From: Pseudomonas paraeruginosa PA7 | Lineage (GTDB): Bacteria; Pseudomonadota; Gammaproteobacteria; Pseudomonadales; Pseudomonadaceae | Direction: 5' to 3' | NCBI RefSeq assembly: GCF_000017205.1 | Contig: NC_009656.1 | Coordinates: 6,254,501 to 6,318,500, forward strand | DNA: 64,000 nucleotides | Shown here: positions 34,021 through 43,437 of the stretch, piece by piece | How positions within the stretch are numbered: position 1 is the first letter of the stretch | Layout of the letters: each line of letters starts with the position of its first letter | Position numbers and translations under genes: made by a program | Notes under the pieces: model-generated | The model's input: the letters and a program-made list of their open reading frames with translations, nothing else | What the model was told of the DNA's origin: nothing | Databases searched by the model: none

Positions 34021-36588
34021 TCATGGCGCCGAAGCCTTGCGTTTCTGCATGCGCTCCTGCACACGTTGGCGAATGGTTTCGCTGACCCGGTCGCTCAGTT
34101 GCAGGCTGGTCAGCAATGCCGGGATATCCTCTTCCAGGTTGACGTTGAGGTTGACCGGACGCCCCTTCTCCAGGTCCGGGTTGCTACCCTGCAAACGCAG
34201 GCCGAGCAGCAGCTTGCCGTTCTCATGATAATCGACGCTGCTTTGCAGCACGTCATAGTGGAAGTCGTCGAGGGCGTCGGCGACCAGTTTCATCCCCGGG
34301 TTGCTGCGCCCCAGTGCCTCGATCTTCGCCGAGCGGAAGCGCAGGAAGCCAGGCTCGCGGGCCTTGACCTGGCCACTGGCGACGCTCGGTTTCCAGCGGT
34401 TGAGCATCAACGGCAGCTCGCCGTCCAGGGTGCCCTCGCCGGCCAGTCCCTCCGCCGGATAGACCCGGAAAATCTCGCCGAGTTGTATACCCTGCAGGCG
34501 CAGGGCGAATTTCTGCTCGGCCTGACCCAGGCGGATGCTTCCCGCGGGGACCGACGCCTGCCCGCCGAACAGGCCGCTCTGCAACGTCTGCCAGCTCAAA
34601 CGGCCGCTGCCCGGCGCGGAAAGCGGGGCCTCATAGCGCCCGCGGAAACTCACCGGTCCCAGCGGCAGGCCGGGATTGGCCTCGGCCAGGCTCAGGCCGG
34701 GGCTGTCCAGGCTCAACCGGGCGCCGCGCAGGCGCAAGGCCAGGCTGCCGCCCAGGCCCTTCAGCTCGCTGCGGTCGTAGATGCCGTCGAGGCCTTTCAG
34801 GGTCAGGTCCAGGTCGAGGGACGAGGCGCCCGCCGCATCGAGCTTCCAGCCGGCCGTGGCGATCGCGCGCCCATTGCCCAGTTCGAGCAGCCCCGGCCAG
34901 TCGGCGAGGGTCGCGGCCAGGGGATTGCCGGTACGGAAGAACACCTCGGCCAGCCTGGCGGAGAGGGCCAGGGGCGTCTTCGCGTCGCGCTGCAGCTGGA
35001 TGTCCGCCGCCAGCCCCGCGCCATTGCTCAGCCGTCCCTTCAGGCTGGTGCGCTCGAGGGTGGTATCGAACGGCCCCTTGAAGGTCCAGGCCAACGGCTT
35101 GAGGTTGGCCTGGCGCAGTTGTCCAACCTGCGCCTGCAGCGGCCCGGCGACGTGCAGCGCCAGCGGCTGGTAGGCGAGTTCGAGAGCGGTCCCGGCGAGG
35201 TCGAGGCGGGGCTGGCCAAGGTGCAGCGTCGACGGCTCGGCCAGGGACACCGCCTGCAACCGCGCGCCCTTGCCGAAGGAGAGGTTGGCGCGCTGCCCGT
35301 CCAGCCGGCCCTCCAGGGGAATCTCCGCGACCAGTCGCTCGGCTTTCCAGCCCTGGTATTGCAGGCGCGGCACATCCACCTGCAAGCGGCCCTCCACCAG
35401 CCTGGCGGCCCAGGGCGAGATGCCCAGCAGGTCGACACGTGTCTCCAGCTTCAGCGTACTCGCGCCTTCGCTGGCAAGCGCCAGGCGCAGCGCCGTGACG
35501 CTATCCGCATCGCGCTCCAGCGGTTCGCTGCGCACGCCCAGCGCGCTCGGCCGCAGCTCGGCCGGCAGCGCCCGCAACCAGTCGCCGTGCAGTTGGCTCA
35601 GGCGCAAGTCGCTGCGCAACTGGCGTGGCAGCCAGGCGCCGCCGTCGCCATCCAGCTGGACTTGCAGTTCGCCCTGTACATTGCCCAGCCCGGGCAGCGG
35701 CCAGGCCTGCGGAGCCTGCACCTGCAGCGCCGCCGAGCCACCGCCGTCGAGCACCCGGCGAGGCTCCAGCCAGTCGCTGCCAGGCGCCAGGCGGATCGTC
35801 CAGTCCGCCTGCAGGCGCAGGGCCTGCGGTGCGTCGGGCAGGCGCTGCGCCTCCGGCAGCCAGCGATTGAGCCAGGCCACCAGGCCACGGGTGTCCGGCA
35901 GACCGGGCGCCTCCAGGCGTCCCTGCCAGAGGCCGTCGCCGTCGGCTGGCGCGAGCTGGCTATCCAGCGTCAGCAGCGCCTGCCGGTCGAGTTGCGCGCG
36001 CCCCCGCAGGCGCCAGCCGGCAGGCTCCTCGAAGAGCTGGGCGTCAAGCTGGGCCTGCTGTGCCTCCTGTTGCAGGCGCAGCTGCGCGGCCAGCGGAAAC
36101 AGCGCTCCCGGCGGGCGGCCGATGTCCAGCCCGCCTTGCTGCTCGCAGCGGCCGGCGGGACAAGGCAGGTCGAGATGGAAGCGTTCGAGGTGGATCTGTT
36201 CCGGCAGCCAGGCGAGGGTTTCGCGCAGGGACGTCCAGTCCAGCGCAGCCGAATCATCGTCGGAACTCGCGGCGGCCGGTTGCCAGGCGAGCGCCACTTG
36301 CTCCACGCGCAGGCCGGGTAGGCGCGGGCGCCAACCCGACAGCCCGGGCCAGCGCAGCAGCGCGTGTTCCACGTCCAGTCGCAGGCTGGCGCCATCCGCG
36401 CCGCGCCGCTCCAGCGCCAGCCGTCGCAGCCCGATGCCTTCGGCGGACAGGCCCAGGCCTTGCCACTCCAGGCGCTCGACACCCTGCTCGCGCAGCAGGC
36501 TGCGCCAGGCATGCCAGCCATAGCCGAACGCCAGCAGCAACAGCGCTGCAACTACCAACAGCAACGTCGTCCTTCTGCGCAAACGCAT
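34021..36588 (-). CDS. YdbH-like AsmA-family lipid-transport protein
   Basis: The 855-residue protein has one N-terminal membrane anchor (about residues 8-28) and a long periplasmic region of repeated beta-strand segments. Its C-terminus carries the YdbH-type pattern (LPLMLNRWKPSVASGQV, YDVLQSSVDYHENGKL, LGLRLQGSNPDLEKGR, VNLNVNLEEDI). AsmA-like proteins form hydrophobic bridges that carry phospholipids to the outer membrane. In E. coli YdbH is redundant with TamB and YhdP. The gene is followed after 19 bases by the YnbE-like lipoprotein. Corresponds to PA5307. Confidence 0.85.
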   Translation of the reverse strand: MRLRRRTTLLLVVAALLLLAFGYGWHAWRSLLREQGVERLEWQGLGLSAEGIGLRRLALERRGADGASLRLDVEHALLRWPGLSGWRPRLPGLRVEQVALAWQPAAASSDDDSAALDWTSLRETLAWLPEQIHLERFHLDLPCPAGRCEQQGGLDIGRPPGALFPLAAQLRLQQEAQQAQLDAQLFEEPAGWRLRGRAQLDRQALLTLDSQLAPADGDGLWQGRLEAPGLPDTRGLVAWLNRWLPEAQRLPDAPQALRLQADWTIRLAPGSDWLEPRRVLDGGGSAALQVQAPQAWPLPGLGNVQGELQVQLDGDGGAWLPRQLRSDLRLSQLHGDWLRALPAELRPSALGVRSEPLERDADSVTALRLALASEGASTLKLETRVDLLGISPWAARLVEGRLQVDVPRLQYQGWKAERLVAEIPLEGRLDGQRANLSFGKGARLQAVSLAEPSTLHLGQPRLDLAGTALELAYQPLALHVAGPLQAQVGQLRQANLKPLAWTFKGPFDTTLERTSLKGRLSNGAGLAADIQLQRDAKTPLALSARLAEVFFRTGNPLAATLADWPGLLELGNGRAIATAGWKLDAAGASSLDLDLTLKGLDGIYDRSELKGLGGSLALRLRGARLSLDSPGLSLAEANPGLPLGPVSFRGRYEAPLSAPGSGRLSWQTLQSGLFGGQASVPAGSIRLGQAEQKFALRLQGIQLGEIFRVYPAEGLAGEGTLDGELPLMLNRWKPSVASGQVKAREPGFLRFRSAKIEALGRSNPGMKLVADALDDFHYDVLQSSVDYHENGKLLLGLRLQGSNPDLEKGRPVNLNVNLEEDIPALLTSLQLSDRVSETIRQRVQERMQKRKASAP

Positions 36589-36741
36589 GTCCTACCTCTG
36601 TCCGTTGCCGACCCGGGGAAGGGTGGCGGGGCCCTCGCGCAAGATCAAGGCGTTTTCCCCAGCCAGTGTTTTTCCCTGCTTTCAACGTTATATTGGCGGA
36701 AAATTTCCGGATTTTCCGAGCCAGACGGGGAGCCTCCATCC

Positions 36742-37230
36742 ATGCGTACCCAGCATCAGAGCAAGCGCGAGCTGGACAAGATCGACCGCAACATCCTCCG
36801 CATCCTGCAGGAGGAAGGGCGCATTTCCTTCACCGAGCTGGGCGAACGCGTCGGCCTTTCGACCACCCCCTGCACCGAGCGTGTGCGCCGCCTGGAGCGC
36901 GAAGGCCTGATCATGGGCTACCACGCCCGGCTCAACCCACAGCACCTGAAGGCCAGCCTGCTGGTGTTCGTCGAGATCAGCCTGGACTACAAGTCCGGCG
37001 ATACCTTCGAAGAGTTTCGCCGGGCGGTGCTCAAGCTACCGCACGTGCTGGAGTGCCACCTGGTGTCCGGCCACTTCGACTACCTGGTCAAGGCGCGCAT
37101 CTCGGAAATGGCTTCCTACCGCAAGCTGCTCGGCGACATCCTGCTGAAACTGCCGCACGTTCGCGAGTCGAAGAGCTATATCGTCATGGAAGAGGTCAAG
37201 GAGTCGCTCGACCTACCGGTTCCGGATTGA
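36742..37230 (+). CDS. dadR: Lrp-type regulator DadR, activator of alanine catabolism
   Basis: 162 residues from the ATG at 36742. Residues 10-60 are the Lrp/AsnC winged helix-turn-helix (LDKIDRNILRIL, FTELGERVGLSTTPCTERV), followed by the RAM effector domain (SLDYKSGDTFEEF, VLECHLVSGHFDYLVK). DadR is known to activate dadA in response to L-alanine. Unlike the most common layout in enterics, it is not beside dadA: the ydbH-ynbE-ydbL-like genes intervene. A strong hairpin follows the stop. Corresponds to PA5308 (also called lrp). Confidence 0.93.
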   Translation: MRTQHQSKRELDKIDRNILRILQEEGRISFTELGERVGLSTTPCTERVRRLEREGLIMGYHARLNPQHLKASLLVFVEISLDYKSGDTFEEFRRAVLKLPHVLECHLVSGHFDYLVKARISEMASYRKLLGDILLKLPHVRESKSYIVMEEVKESLDLPVPD

Positions 37231-37243
37231 CCCGCGACGCTTT

Positions 37244-37267
37244 CCGGGAGTCCGCCAGGACTCCCGG
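37244..37267 (+). terminator. Hairpin after dadR
   Basis: A perfect 10-base stem (CCGGGAGTCC / GGACTCCCGG) with a GCCA loop begins 13 bases after the dadR stop. There is no T-run, but its stability and position suggest termination. Confidence 0.6.
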
Positions 37268-37407
37268 CATAGACGGGAAACACCGTCGTTTCCGCACACG
37301 ATCCCGGCAACACCTCGCAGTTTTTTCCTTTTTCGCCCTTGGCGAGCGCCTCGACTGACGTTTATGCTCCGTCAAATTTTCCAAACATAATAATCAGGAT
37401 TCCGCAC

Positions 37408-38727
37408 ATGAACGCCCGCGTTCACCAGCCGGTGCATAGCGCCCAACACGCCCCCTCCTACTACGCCGCCACGCTCAACCGACGCATCGAGTGCCCTCCC
37501 CTGGCCGGCGAAGAGCAGGCCGACGTGTGCGTCGTCGGCGGCGGCTTCTCGGGGGTGAATACAGCACTGGAACTGGCCCAGCGCGGCTTCTCCGTGGTCC
37601 TGCTGGAAGCGCACCGGATCGGCTGGGGCGCCAGCGGGCGCAATGGCGGCCAGTTGATCCGTGGCGTCGGCCATGACGTCGAGCAGTTCCTTCCGGTAAT
37701 CGGCGCCGACGGCGTGAAGGCACTCAAGCTGATGGGGCTGGAGGCGGTGGAGATCGTCCGTCGCCGGGTCGAGCAGTACGCCATCGATTGCGACCTGCGC
37801 TGGGGCTATTGCGACCTGGCGAACAAGCCCGGCGACTACCAGGGCTTCCGCGAGGACATGGAAGAGCTCCAGGGCCTCGGCTACCGCCATGAGATGCGTC
37901 TGGTCCCGGCCGCGGAGATGCGCAGCGTGGTCGGCTCCGACCGCTACGTCGGCGGCCTGGTCGACATGGGCTCCGGCCACCTGCACCCGCTCAACCTGGT
38001 GCTCGGCGAAGCCGCCGCGGCGCAGGCACTGGGCGTGCGCCTGCATGAACAGTCGCCGGTGACGCGCATCGACTACGGCCCGGAAGTCCAGGTGCACACC
38101 GCCACCGGCAGGGTGCGGGCGAAGACCCTGGTGCTGGGCTGCAACGCCTACATGAACGACCTCAACCCGCTGCTCGGCGGCAAGGTGCTACCGGCCGGCA
38201 GCTACGTGATCGCCACCGAACCGCTGGACGAGGCGCTGGCGCGCCAGCTGCTGCCGCAGAACATGGCGGTCTGCGACCAGCGCGTGGCCCTCGACTACTA
38301 CCGCCTTTCCGCCGACAACCGCCTGCTGTTCGGTGGCGCCTGCCATTACTCGGGACGCGACCCCAACGACATCGCCGCCTACATGCGGCCGAAGATGCTG
38401 GAAGTATTCCCGCAACTGGCGAACGTCCGCATCGACTACCAGTGGGGCGGCATGATCGGCATCGGCGCCAACCGCCTGCCGCAGATCGGCCGCCTGCCGG
38501 GGCAACCCAACGTGTACTTCGCCCAGGCCTATTCCGGACACGGGGTGAACGCCACGCACCTGGCCGGGCAGTTGCTCGCCGAGGCCATCAGTGGCCAGCA
38601 CAGCGACGGCTTCGATCTGTTCGCCAGGGTGCCGCACATCACCTTCCCCGGCGGCAAGCTGCTGCGCTCGCCGCTGCTGGCGCTGGGCATGGCCTGGTAC
38701 CGGCTGAAGGAAAAACTCGGGAGCTGA
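37408..38727 (+). CDS. pauB4: FAD-dependent polyamine oxidoreductase PauB4
   Basis: 439 residues from the ATG at 37408. The DAO-type FAD fold begins VCVVGGGFSGVNTALELA (about residues 35-52) and ends with the GxG-containing AYSGHGVNATHLAGQL. In the gamma-glutamylation pathway PauB enzymes oxidise gamma-glutamyl-putrescine or -cadaverine to the aldehyde, which PauC then oxidises. PauR is the known regulator. The N-terminal MNARVHQPVHS section is preceded by a modest ribosome site (TCAGGA). Corresponds to PA5309; P. aeruginosa has four pauB paralogues. Confidence 0.88.
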   Translation: MNARVHQPVHSAQHAPSYYAATLNRRIECPPLAGEEQADVCVVGGGFSGVNTALELAQRGFSVVLLEAHRIGWGASGRNGGQLIRGVGHDVEQFLPVIGADGVKALKLMGLEAVEIVRRRVEQYAIDCDLRWGYCDLANKPGDYQGFREDMEELQGLGYRHEMRLVPAAEMRSVVGSDRYVGGLVDMGSGHLHPLNLVLGEAAAAQALGVRLHEQSPVTRIDYGPEVQVHTATGRVRAKTLVLGCNAYMNDLNPLLGGKVLPAGSYVIATEPLDEALARQLLPQNMAVCDQRVALDYYRLSADNRLLFGGACHYSGRDPNDIAAYMRPKMLEVFPQLANVRIDYQWGGMIGIGANRLPQIGRLPGQPNVYFAQAYSGHGVNATHLAGQLLAEAISGQHSDGFDLFARVPHITFPGGKLLRSPLLALGMAWYRLKEKLGS

Positions 38728-38842
38728 ACCCGCCCGAGGCTCGGTGGATTCTGAAAAAATCAGGCGGCGCATCGCTCTTCCGGGGAAAACTCCTAGAATT
38801 CGCACCACCGGTAACGACCGGACGACCGAGCTTCCACGGGAG

Positions 38843-40402
38843 ATGTCCTTGCTGCGCCGATTACTCCTGCTGGCCTTCCTGGCTCTCGCCGGCTGTGCCA
38901 GCGCACCCCCGCCGCAACCGTCGTCGGCACTGCCCGCCGAGGGTACCTGGCTGGCCAGGCAGGCCGCGATCCAGGGCCGCGACCACCCCGGCCAGTCGGG
39001 CTTCCACCTGCTCGGCGCCAGCGAGGACGCCTTCGTCGCCCGTGCCGCGCTGATCCGCGCGGCACAGCGCAGCCTGGACATCCAGTACTACATCGTCCAC
39101 GACGGGCTGACCACCCGGGCCCTCGCCTACGAGTTGCTGAAAGCCGCCGACCGCGGCGTGCGGGTGCGCATCCTGATCGACGACACCGCCAGCGACGGCT
39201 GGGACTACGAGATCGGCGTACTCTCCGCCCACCCGAACATCCAGGTGCGCCTGTTCAATCCGCTGCACCTGGGCCGCGCCACCGGCATCACGCGCGGCGT
39301 CGGCCGGCTGTTCAATCTTTCCCAGCAGCACCGGCGCATGCACAACAAACTGTGGCTGGCCGACGGCACGGCGGCCATCGTCGGCGGCCGCAACCTCGGC
39401 GACGAGTATTTCAACGCCAAGCCGGAGATGAATTTCACCGACCTCGACCTGCTCGGCGTCGGCCCGATCGCCAACCAGCTCTCGCACAGCTTCGACCAGT
39501 ACTGGAACAGCGCCATCAGCCGGCCGATCGAGGACTTCCTCTGGCGCGCGCCCTATCCCGGCGAGCTGGACTCGGCGCGGCGCGGCCTGCAGCGCTACCT
39601 GCGCAAGGAGTCGGTCAAGGAGTCGGGCTACATCCGCCACCTGTTCGACCGCGCCGACCAGCCCCGCCTGGGCAACTGGCTGGAGAACCTGACCTGGGCG
39701 CGCGCCGAGGCGATCTGGGACGCGCCGCTGAAGGTGCTCAGCCGCGGCGAACCCGACCCGCACCTGCTGCTCAGCCCGCACCTGGCGGGCCTGTTCCAGG
39801 GTGTGCAAAAGGAACTGATCCTGGTTTCGGCCTACTTCGTCCCGGCCAGGGAGGGGCTCGGCTATCTCACCGGCAAGGCCGACAGCGGCGTGCGCGTGCG
39901 CCTGCTGACCAACTCCCTGGAAGCCACCGACGTACCGGCCGTGCACGCCGGCTACGCGCCCTACCGGATGGCATTGCTGGAGCATGGGGTGAAGCTGTAT
40001 GAACTGCGCGCCAAACCCGACCAGCCACTGAGCGGCGCGCCCTGGCGGCTGCACGCGTCGAGCAGCGCCAGCCTGCACAGCAAGGCGATGGTCTTCGACC
40101 GGCGCAAGGTGTTCATCGGTTCGTTCAACTTCGATCCGCGCTCGATACTGTGGAATACCGAGGTCGGGGTCATCGTCGACAGTCCGCTGCTGGCCGAACA
40201 GGTTCGCCGGCTGGCGCTGGACGGCATGGCGCCCAGCGTCAGCTACCAGGTGCGGATCGACCGCAGCGGCAGCCGGCCGAAGCTGGTCTGGGTCGACGAG
40301 CGTGACGGACGGACCCAGGTCCTGCGGCATGAGCCGGGCAGCCTGTGGCGACGGCTGAATGCCTGGGTCGCGGAAATGATCGGGCTGGAGAAGATGCTCT
40401 GA
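38843..40402 (+). CDS. Phospholipase D-family lipoprotein (ClsC/YmdC-like)
   Basis: 519 residues from the ATG at 38843, chosen because it yields a lipoprotein signal peptide ending LALAGC. There are two HKD motifs: MHNKLWLADG near residue 169 and LHSKAMVFDR near 412, each followed by the usual Gly-Gly or Gly-Ser (IVGGRN, IGSFNFDPRS). Proteins of this type are phosphatidyltransferases or phosphodiesterases of the envelope; E. coli ClsC is the best-known relative, but ClsC needs YmdB and no such gene is nearby. The gene follows pauB4 after about 115 bases and may be a separate unit. Corresponds to PA5310. Confidence 0.86.
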   Translation: MSLLRRLLLLAFLALAGCASAPPPQPSSALPAEGTWLARQAAIQGRDHPGQSGFHLLGASEDAFVARAALIRAAQRSLDIQYYIVHDGLTTRALAYELLKAADRGVRVRILIDDTASDGWDYEIGVLSAHPNIQVRLFNPLHLGRATGITRGVGRLFNLSQQHRRMHNKLWLADGTAAIVGGRNLGDEYFNAKPEMNFTDLDLLGVGPIANQLSHSFDQYWNSAISRPIEDFLWRAPYPGELDSARRGLQRYLRKESVKESGYIRHLFDRADQPRLGNWLENLTWARAEAIWDAPLKVLSRGEPDPHLLLSPHLAGLFQGVQKELILVSAYFVPAREGLGYLTGKADSGVRVRLLTNSLEATDVPAVHAGYAPYRMALLEHGVKLYELRAKPDQPLSGAPWRLHASSSASLHSKAMVFDRRKVFIGSFNFDPRSILWNTEVGVIVDSPLLAEQVRRLALDGMAPSVSYQVRIDRSGSRPKLVWVDERDGRTQVLRHEPGSLWRRLNAWVAEMIGLEKML

Positions 40403-40405
40403 GGA

Positions 40406-41569
40406 TCACTCCGACGCTTCCAGCCCGCTCGCTCCATCCTCCGCCGGGATCGCCCCGCGCAGCCGCACCAGCACCACGAAGCCCGCCGCGCCCAGCGCCA
40501 TCATCAACGGCAGGGCGTGACCGCTGATCCACTGGCTGGCGGCGCCGGTGGCCAGCGGTCCGAGCAGGCAGCCGATCCCCCATAGCTGGGCGACATGGGC
40601 ATTGGCACGGACCAGGGCATCGTCGCGGTAGCGTTCGCCGATCAGGATCAGCGCCAGGGTGAACAACCCGCCGGCGCTGGCGCCGAACAGCACCAGCAAC
40701 GGCCAGATCAACGGCGTGTGCAGCAGCAGCGGGATCGCCAGGCTGCTGAGCAGCAACACCAGGCCGCAGCCGCCGAACAGGCCGCTGCGCGAGACACGGT
40801 CGGCGAGCCAGCCGATCGGCAGTTGCAGCAGGGCGTCGCCCACCACCACGGTGCTGACCATGGCCAGCGCCACCGCTTGCGCAAAGCCCTGGCGCAAGCC
40901 GTAGACCGGCAGCAGGGTGAGGATCATCGCCTCGAAGGCGGCGAACAGCACCACCGCCCAGGCGATCGCCGGCAAACCCCGGCAGAAGGCCCACAGGCCA
41001 CGCCCGGAGGCGCTGTGCGGATCGACCCTGGGCGCCCCGCCGCGCCCCAGCAGCAACAGCGAGCCGCCGACCAGCAGGCACACACCGAACCAGAAGCCGC
41101 GGTCGTCGGCGGTGCCGATGAAGGTCAGCAGCACCGGGCCGGACAGTTGGCTCAGGGCGTAACCGGTGCCGTACAGCGCGACCAGCCGGCCGCGCCACTT
41201 CTCCACCGCCAGCTGGTTGATCCAGCTTTCCCCGAGGATGAACACCACGGTGAGCTGCACGCCGATCAGCAGGCGCAACAACAGCCATACGGGATAGCTC
41301 TGTAGCAGCGCCAGCAGGCCGATGGAGGCTGCGCCGGTGAGCAGGCACAGTTGCATCAGCCGTGGCGTGCCGACGCGCGCGGCGAGGCGCCCGGCGATCA
41401 TCGCGCCGAGCAGCACCCCCAGCGCCGGTGTGCTGGCCATCACGCCGATGGCGAAACTGCCGTAGCCCCAGCCCTCCAGGCGCAACGAGACCAGCGGCAT
41501 GGTCAGGCCAAGGGCGAGGCCGATGCTGATGACTGCGGAACAGACGGCGAAATAGCTTCCCCAACGCAT
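40406..41569 (-). CDS. Major facilitator superfamily transporter (YcaD-like)
   Basis: 387 residues with twelve predicted membrane segments. The start at 41569 has a good ribosome site (GGGAGAA); the same frame continues upstream for another 500 codons only as an antisense shadow of pauC. It has the MFS loop motif GRLAARVGTPRLMQL after TM2 and WLADRVSRSGLFGG after TM8, as in the YcaD/YfkF group. Substrate unknown. It sits downstream of pauC but behind a hairpin, so coupling to polyamine catabolism is uncertain. Corresponds to PA5311. Confidence 0.87.
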   Translation of the reverse strand: MRWGSYFAVCSAVISIGLALGLTMPLVSLRLEGWGYGSFAIGVMASTPALGVLLGAMIAGRLAARVGTPRLMQLCLLTGAASIGLLALLQSYPVWLLLRLLIGVQLTVVFILGESWINQLAVEKWRGRLVALYGTGYALSQLSGPVLLTFIGTADDRGFWFGVCLLVGGSLLLLGRGGAPRVDPHSASGRGLWAFCRGLPAIAWAVVLFAAFEAMILTLLPVYGLRQGFAQAVALAMVSTVVVGDALLQLPIGWLADRVSRSGLFGGCGLVLLLSSLAIPLLLHTPLIWPLLVLFGASAGGLFTLALILIGERYRDDALVRANAHVAQLWGIGCLLGPLATGAASQWISGHALPLMMALGAAGFVVLVRLRGAIPAEDGASGLEASE

Positions 41570-41640
41570 TGCGATTCTCCCGTTGGCACCCCGGAAGCCT
41601 TGCCGGGGCGAGCGGATATATCCGGCGCACGAAGCACAGC

Positions 41641-41668
41641 GGCCGGGCTTCCAGAAGGAAACCCGGCC
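41641..41668 (-). terminator. Hairpin between pauC and the MFS gene
   Basis: A 10-base stem with one G-T pair (GGCCGGGTTT / AAGCCCGGCC on the minus strand) lies 48 bases after the pauC stop. No T-run follows directly. Confidence 0.5.
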
Positions 41669-41715
41669 GCGGGTGTGGCTCGAGGGAGCCGGCCCGGAAG
41701 GGCCGACCCAGGCGA

Positions 41716-43209
41716 TCAGAGCTTGATCCAGGTCGCCTTCAGCTCGGTGTACTTGTCGAAGGCGTGCAGCGACTTGTCGCGACCGTTGCCCGACTGCTTG
41801 AAGCCGCCGAACGGAGCGGTCATGTCGCCCCCGTCGTACTGGTTGACCCAGACGCTGCCGGCGCGCAGGGCCTTGGCGGTCAGGTGCGCCTTGGACAGGT
41901 TGCTGGTCCAGACCGCCGCCGCCAGCCCGTAGGGCGTGTCGTTGGCGATGCGCACGGCTTCCTCGGCATCCTCGAACTCGATCACCGAGAGCACCGGGCC
42001 GAAGATTTCCTCGCGGGCGATCTTCATCGCATTGGTCACGCCGTCGAAGATGGTCGGCTCGACGTAGGTGCCGCCGGTTTCCTCCAGGGTCCGCTTGCCG
42101 CCGGCGACCAGCTTGGCGCCGTCGTTGTGACCGGCCTCGATGTAGGACAGCACGGTGTTCATCTGCTGGGTGTCCACCAGCGCGCCGACGTTGGTTTCCG
42201 GATCTAGCGGGTTGCCCGGCTTCCAGCCCTTGAGGGCTTCGATCACCAGGGGCAGGAATTTGTCCTTGATGGAGCGCTCCACCAGCAGGCGCGAACCGGC
42301 GGTGCAGACTTCGCCCTGGTTGAAGGCGATGGCGCCGGCAGCGGCTTCGGCGGCGGCCTTCAGGTCCGGGGCGTCGGCGAAGACGATGTTCGGGCTCTTG
42401 CCGCCGGCCTCCAGCCAGACGCGCTTCATGTTCGACTCGCCGGCATAGACCATCAGTTGCTTGGCGATCTTGGTCGAACCGGTGAACACCAGGGTGTCGA
42501 CATCCATGTGCAATGCCAGCGCCTTGCCTACCGTGTGGCCATAGCCCGGCAGCACGTTGAACACGCCTTTCGGAATACCGGCCTCGACGGCCAGCTGGGC
42601 GATGCGGATGGCGGTCAGCGGCGACTTCTCGGAGGGCTTGAGGATCACCGAGTTGCCGGTGGCCAGGGCCGGGCCGAGTTTCCAGCAGGACATCAGCAGC
42701 GGGAAGTTCCACGGCACGATGGCGGCGACCACGCCGACCGGCTCGCGGGTCACCAGACCCAGCTCGGCATGGGGAGTGGCGGCGACCTCGTCGTAGATCT
42801 TGTCGATCGCCTCGGCGCTCCAGCGCAGGCTGTTGGCGGCGCTGGCGACGTCGATGTGCAGCGAGTCGCTGATCGGCTTGCCCATGTCCAGGGTTTCCAG
42901 CAGGGCCAGCTCTTCGGCGTTCTCCAGCAGCAGGTCGGCGAAGCGGATCATCGTCTGCTTGCGCTTGGCCGGAGCCAGGCGCGACCAGGCGCCGGAATCG
43001 AAGGCATTGCGGGCGACCTTGACCGCCTGTTCGGCATCGGCCAGGTCGCAACTGGCGACCTTGGCGAGGAAGCGACCGTCCACCGGGCTGAGGCAATCGA
43101 AGGTCTCGCCGGAGGCGGCGTCGCTGTATTCGCCGTTGACGAAGGCGCGGCCTTCGATCTTCAGGTCTTTGGCGCGGGCTTCCCAGTCGGCGCGGGTCAG
43201 GGTGGTCAT
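41716..43209 (-). CDS. pauC: Aldehyde dehydrogenase PauC (KauB)
   Basis: The 497-residue NAD(P)+-dependent aldehyde dehydrogenase acts on gamma-glutamyl-aminobutyraldehyde in polyamine catabolism and on 4-guanidinobutyraldehyde in ketoarginine use (hence kauB). The catalytic Cys is in NQGEVCTAGSR near residue 303, the general-base Glu in WLEAGGKSPN near 269, and the cofactor loop in FTGSTKIAKQL. It is divergent from the aminotransferase gene gabT2; the 228-base gap between them should hold PauR-controlled promoters. Corresponds to PA5312. Confidence 0.94.
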   Translation of the reverse strand: MTTLTRADWEARAKDLKIEGRAFVNGEYSDAASGETFDCLSPVDGRFLAKVASCDLADAEQAVKVARNAFDSGAWSRLAPAKRKQTMIRFADLLLENAEELALLETLDMGKPISDSLHIDVASAANSLRWSAEAIDKIYDEVAATPHAELGLVTREPVGVVAAIVPWNFPLLMSCWKLGPALATGNSVILKPSEKSPLTAIRIAQLAVEAGIPKGVFNVLPGYGHTVGKALALHMDVDTLVFTGSTKIAKQLMVYAGESNMKRVWLEAGGKSPNIVFADAPDLKAAAEAAAGAIAFNQGEVCTAGSRLLVERSIKDKFLPLVIEALKGWKPGNPLDPETNVGALVDTQQMNTVLSYIEAGHNDGAKLVAGGKRTLEETGGTYVEPTIFDGVTNAMKIAREEIFGPVLSVIEFEDAEEAVRIANDTPYGLAAAVWTSNLSKAHLTAKALRAGSVWVNQYDGGDMTAPFGGFKQSGNGRDKSLHAFDKYTELKATWIKL

Positions 43210-43437
43210 GACAACGTGTCCTCTTATTGGTGTTCTGGGCGCCTGGGAGACAGGCGCGCTGTCAGATTCTGCAAGGCGGGCGCGCGGCCCGTGGTGTCCG
43301 CCACCCTAAACCAGAGCAGCGCCTGTTTTCAATATATTTGACAGGAACCCCTCTGGATCCCTTGTCACGTTCATTATTTTAAACATAGACTCGCCCGGAC
43401 CAGCGTCTTCATCCCTCGCGTGCAACCTGGGTGGCCT

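Noticed and set aside
41570-43096. N-terminal 500 codons of the long frame ending in the MFS gene
   Set aside because: This part is antisense-frame noise within pauC on the same strand; the transporter starts at 41569 with a good ribosome site.
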